Source: Amia ocellicauda
Taxonomy: Eukaryota > Chordata > Actinopteri > Amiiformes > Amiidae
Reading direction: 5' to 3'
Assembly (NCBI RefSeq): GCF_036373705.1
Contig: NC_089851.1
Location: 52,153,812-52,217,811 of the forward strand
Length of the DNA stretch: 64,000 bases
Under the pieces are notes generated by a model. That model saw only the letters and a list, made by a program, of their open reading frames with translations. It was not told the DNA's origin and did no database searches. This document shows, piece after piece, positions 63,808 to 64,000 of this stretch. A program made the translations under genes and the position numbers. Position 1 is the first letter of the stretch; every line of letters starts with the position of its first letter.

Positions 63808-64000
63808 TGTGGATCCAGGCTGCAACAAATCCACACCCGACGCTGAGGTGCCATGGAAATCATGGAAGTGTTGATTATAACATGTCCATTATGGTCAAGA
63901 CTTCCAAAGTGGGCGAAAGATTAATTAACAGTCTTTTGTGCAATGAATCCACGGTTGAAGTATTCCCCCACCATGCCGTCTCATTTCTCCTGTTCCTCTT

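Overview
This is a transposon-rich stretch of a vertebrate genome, almost certainly a ray-finned fish. The evidence is several Tc1/mariner families with fish-type inverted repeats, a Maverick/Polinton virus-like element, PIF/Harbinger and palindromic MITEs, L1/Tx1-like and CR1/L2-like LINEs, fish-type SINEs, and tandem tRNA-gene arrays. I cannot name the species. I see no intact conventional host protein gene; nearly every protein-like signal belongs to a mobile element and most are broken.

Layout. (1) 1-5700: a nested tandem tRNA array. Units of about 1.1-1.28 kb carry tRNA-Thr(CGU) on minus and tRNA-Asn(GUU) on plus, with AAAAC and CTAT microsatellites. A tRNA-Asp/tRNA-Leu module and a tandem pair of tRNA-Pro units follow. 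(2) 5700-20200: a DD36E-type Tc1, a foldback element holding a SINE, an inverted copy of the tRNA-Pro spacer, a rearranged Tc1, a complete but dead Tc1, a SINE, a LINE reverse-transcriptase fragment and long AT-rich tracts. (3) 20200-44640: copies of an unidentified repeat of about 2.2 kb, each interrupted by or abutting another element. Copy A holds a Maverick (21579-33307), a 2.9 kb element with CACTG termini lies between A and B, and a Harbinger (39270-44244, itself carrying a Tc1) splits copy C. (4) 44640-56150: LINE and Tc1 fragments, the left end of a second Maverick (from 47753), another Tc1, a Harbinger-type MITE and pieces of a spliced gene. (5) 56150-64000: a second tRNA-Leu/Asp/Asn/Thr region invaded by L1/Tx1-like retroelements.

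The Maverick is the main system. It has inverted terminal repeats of 605 and 630 bp and a 6-bp target duplication, and the pre-insertion sequence is preserved in repeat copy B. Plus-strand genes (family-B DNA polymerase, then three small overlapping genes) converge on minus-strand genes (integrase with chromodomain, penton-like protein, core-like protein, truncated major capsid, adenain-type protease). Polymerase, integrase, penton, core and protease carry frameshifts or stops, the capsid gene is cut short and no packaging ATPase is seen, so the element is dead. Two features are unusual: a tRNA-Leu(UAA)-like gene lies inside it between the integrase and the right terminal repeat, and next to the left repeat is a spliced, acidic cargo gene of unknown function that also occurs in the second Maverick copy.
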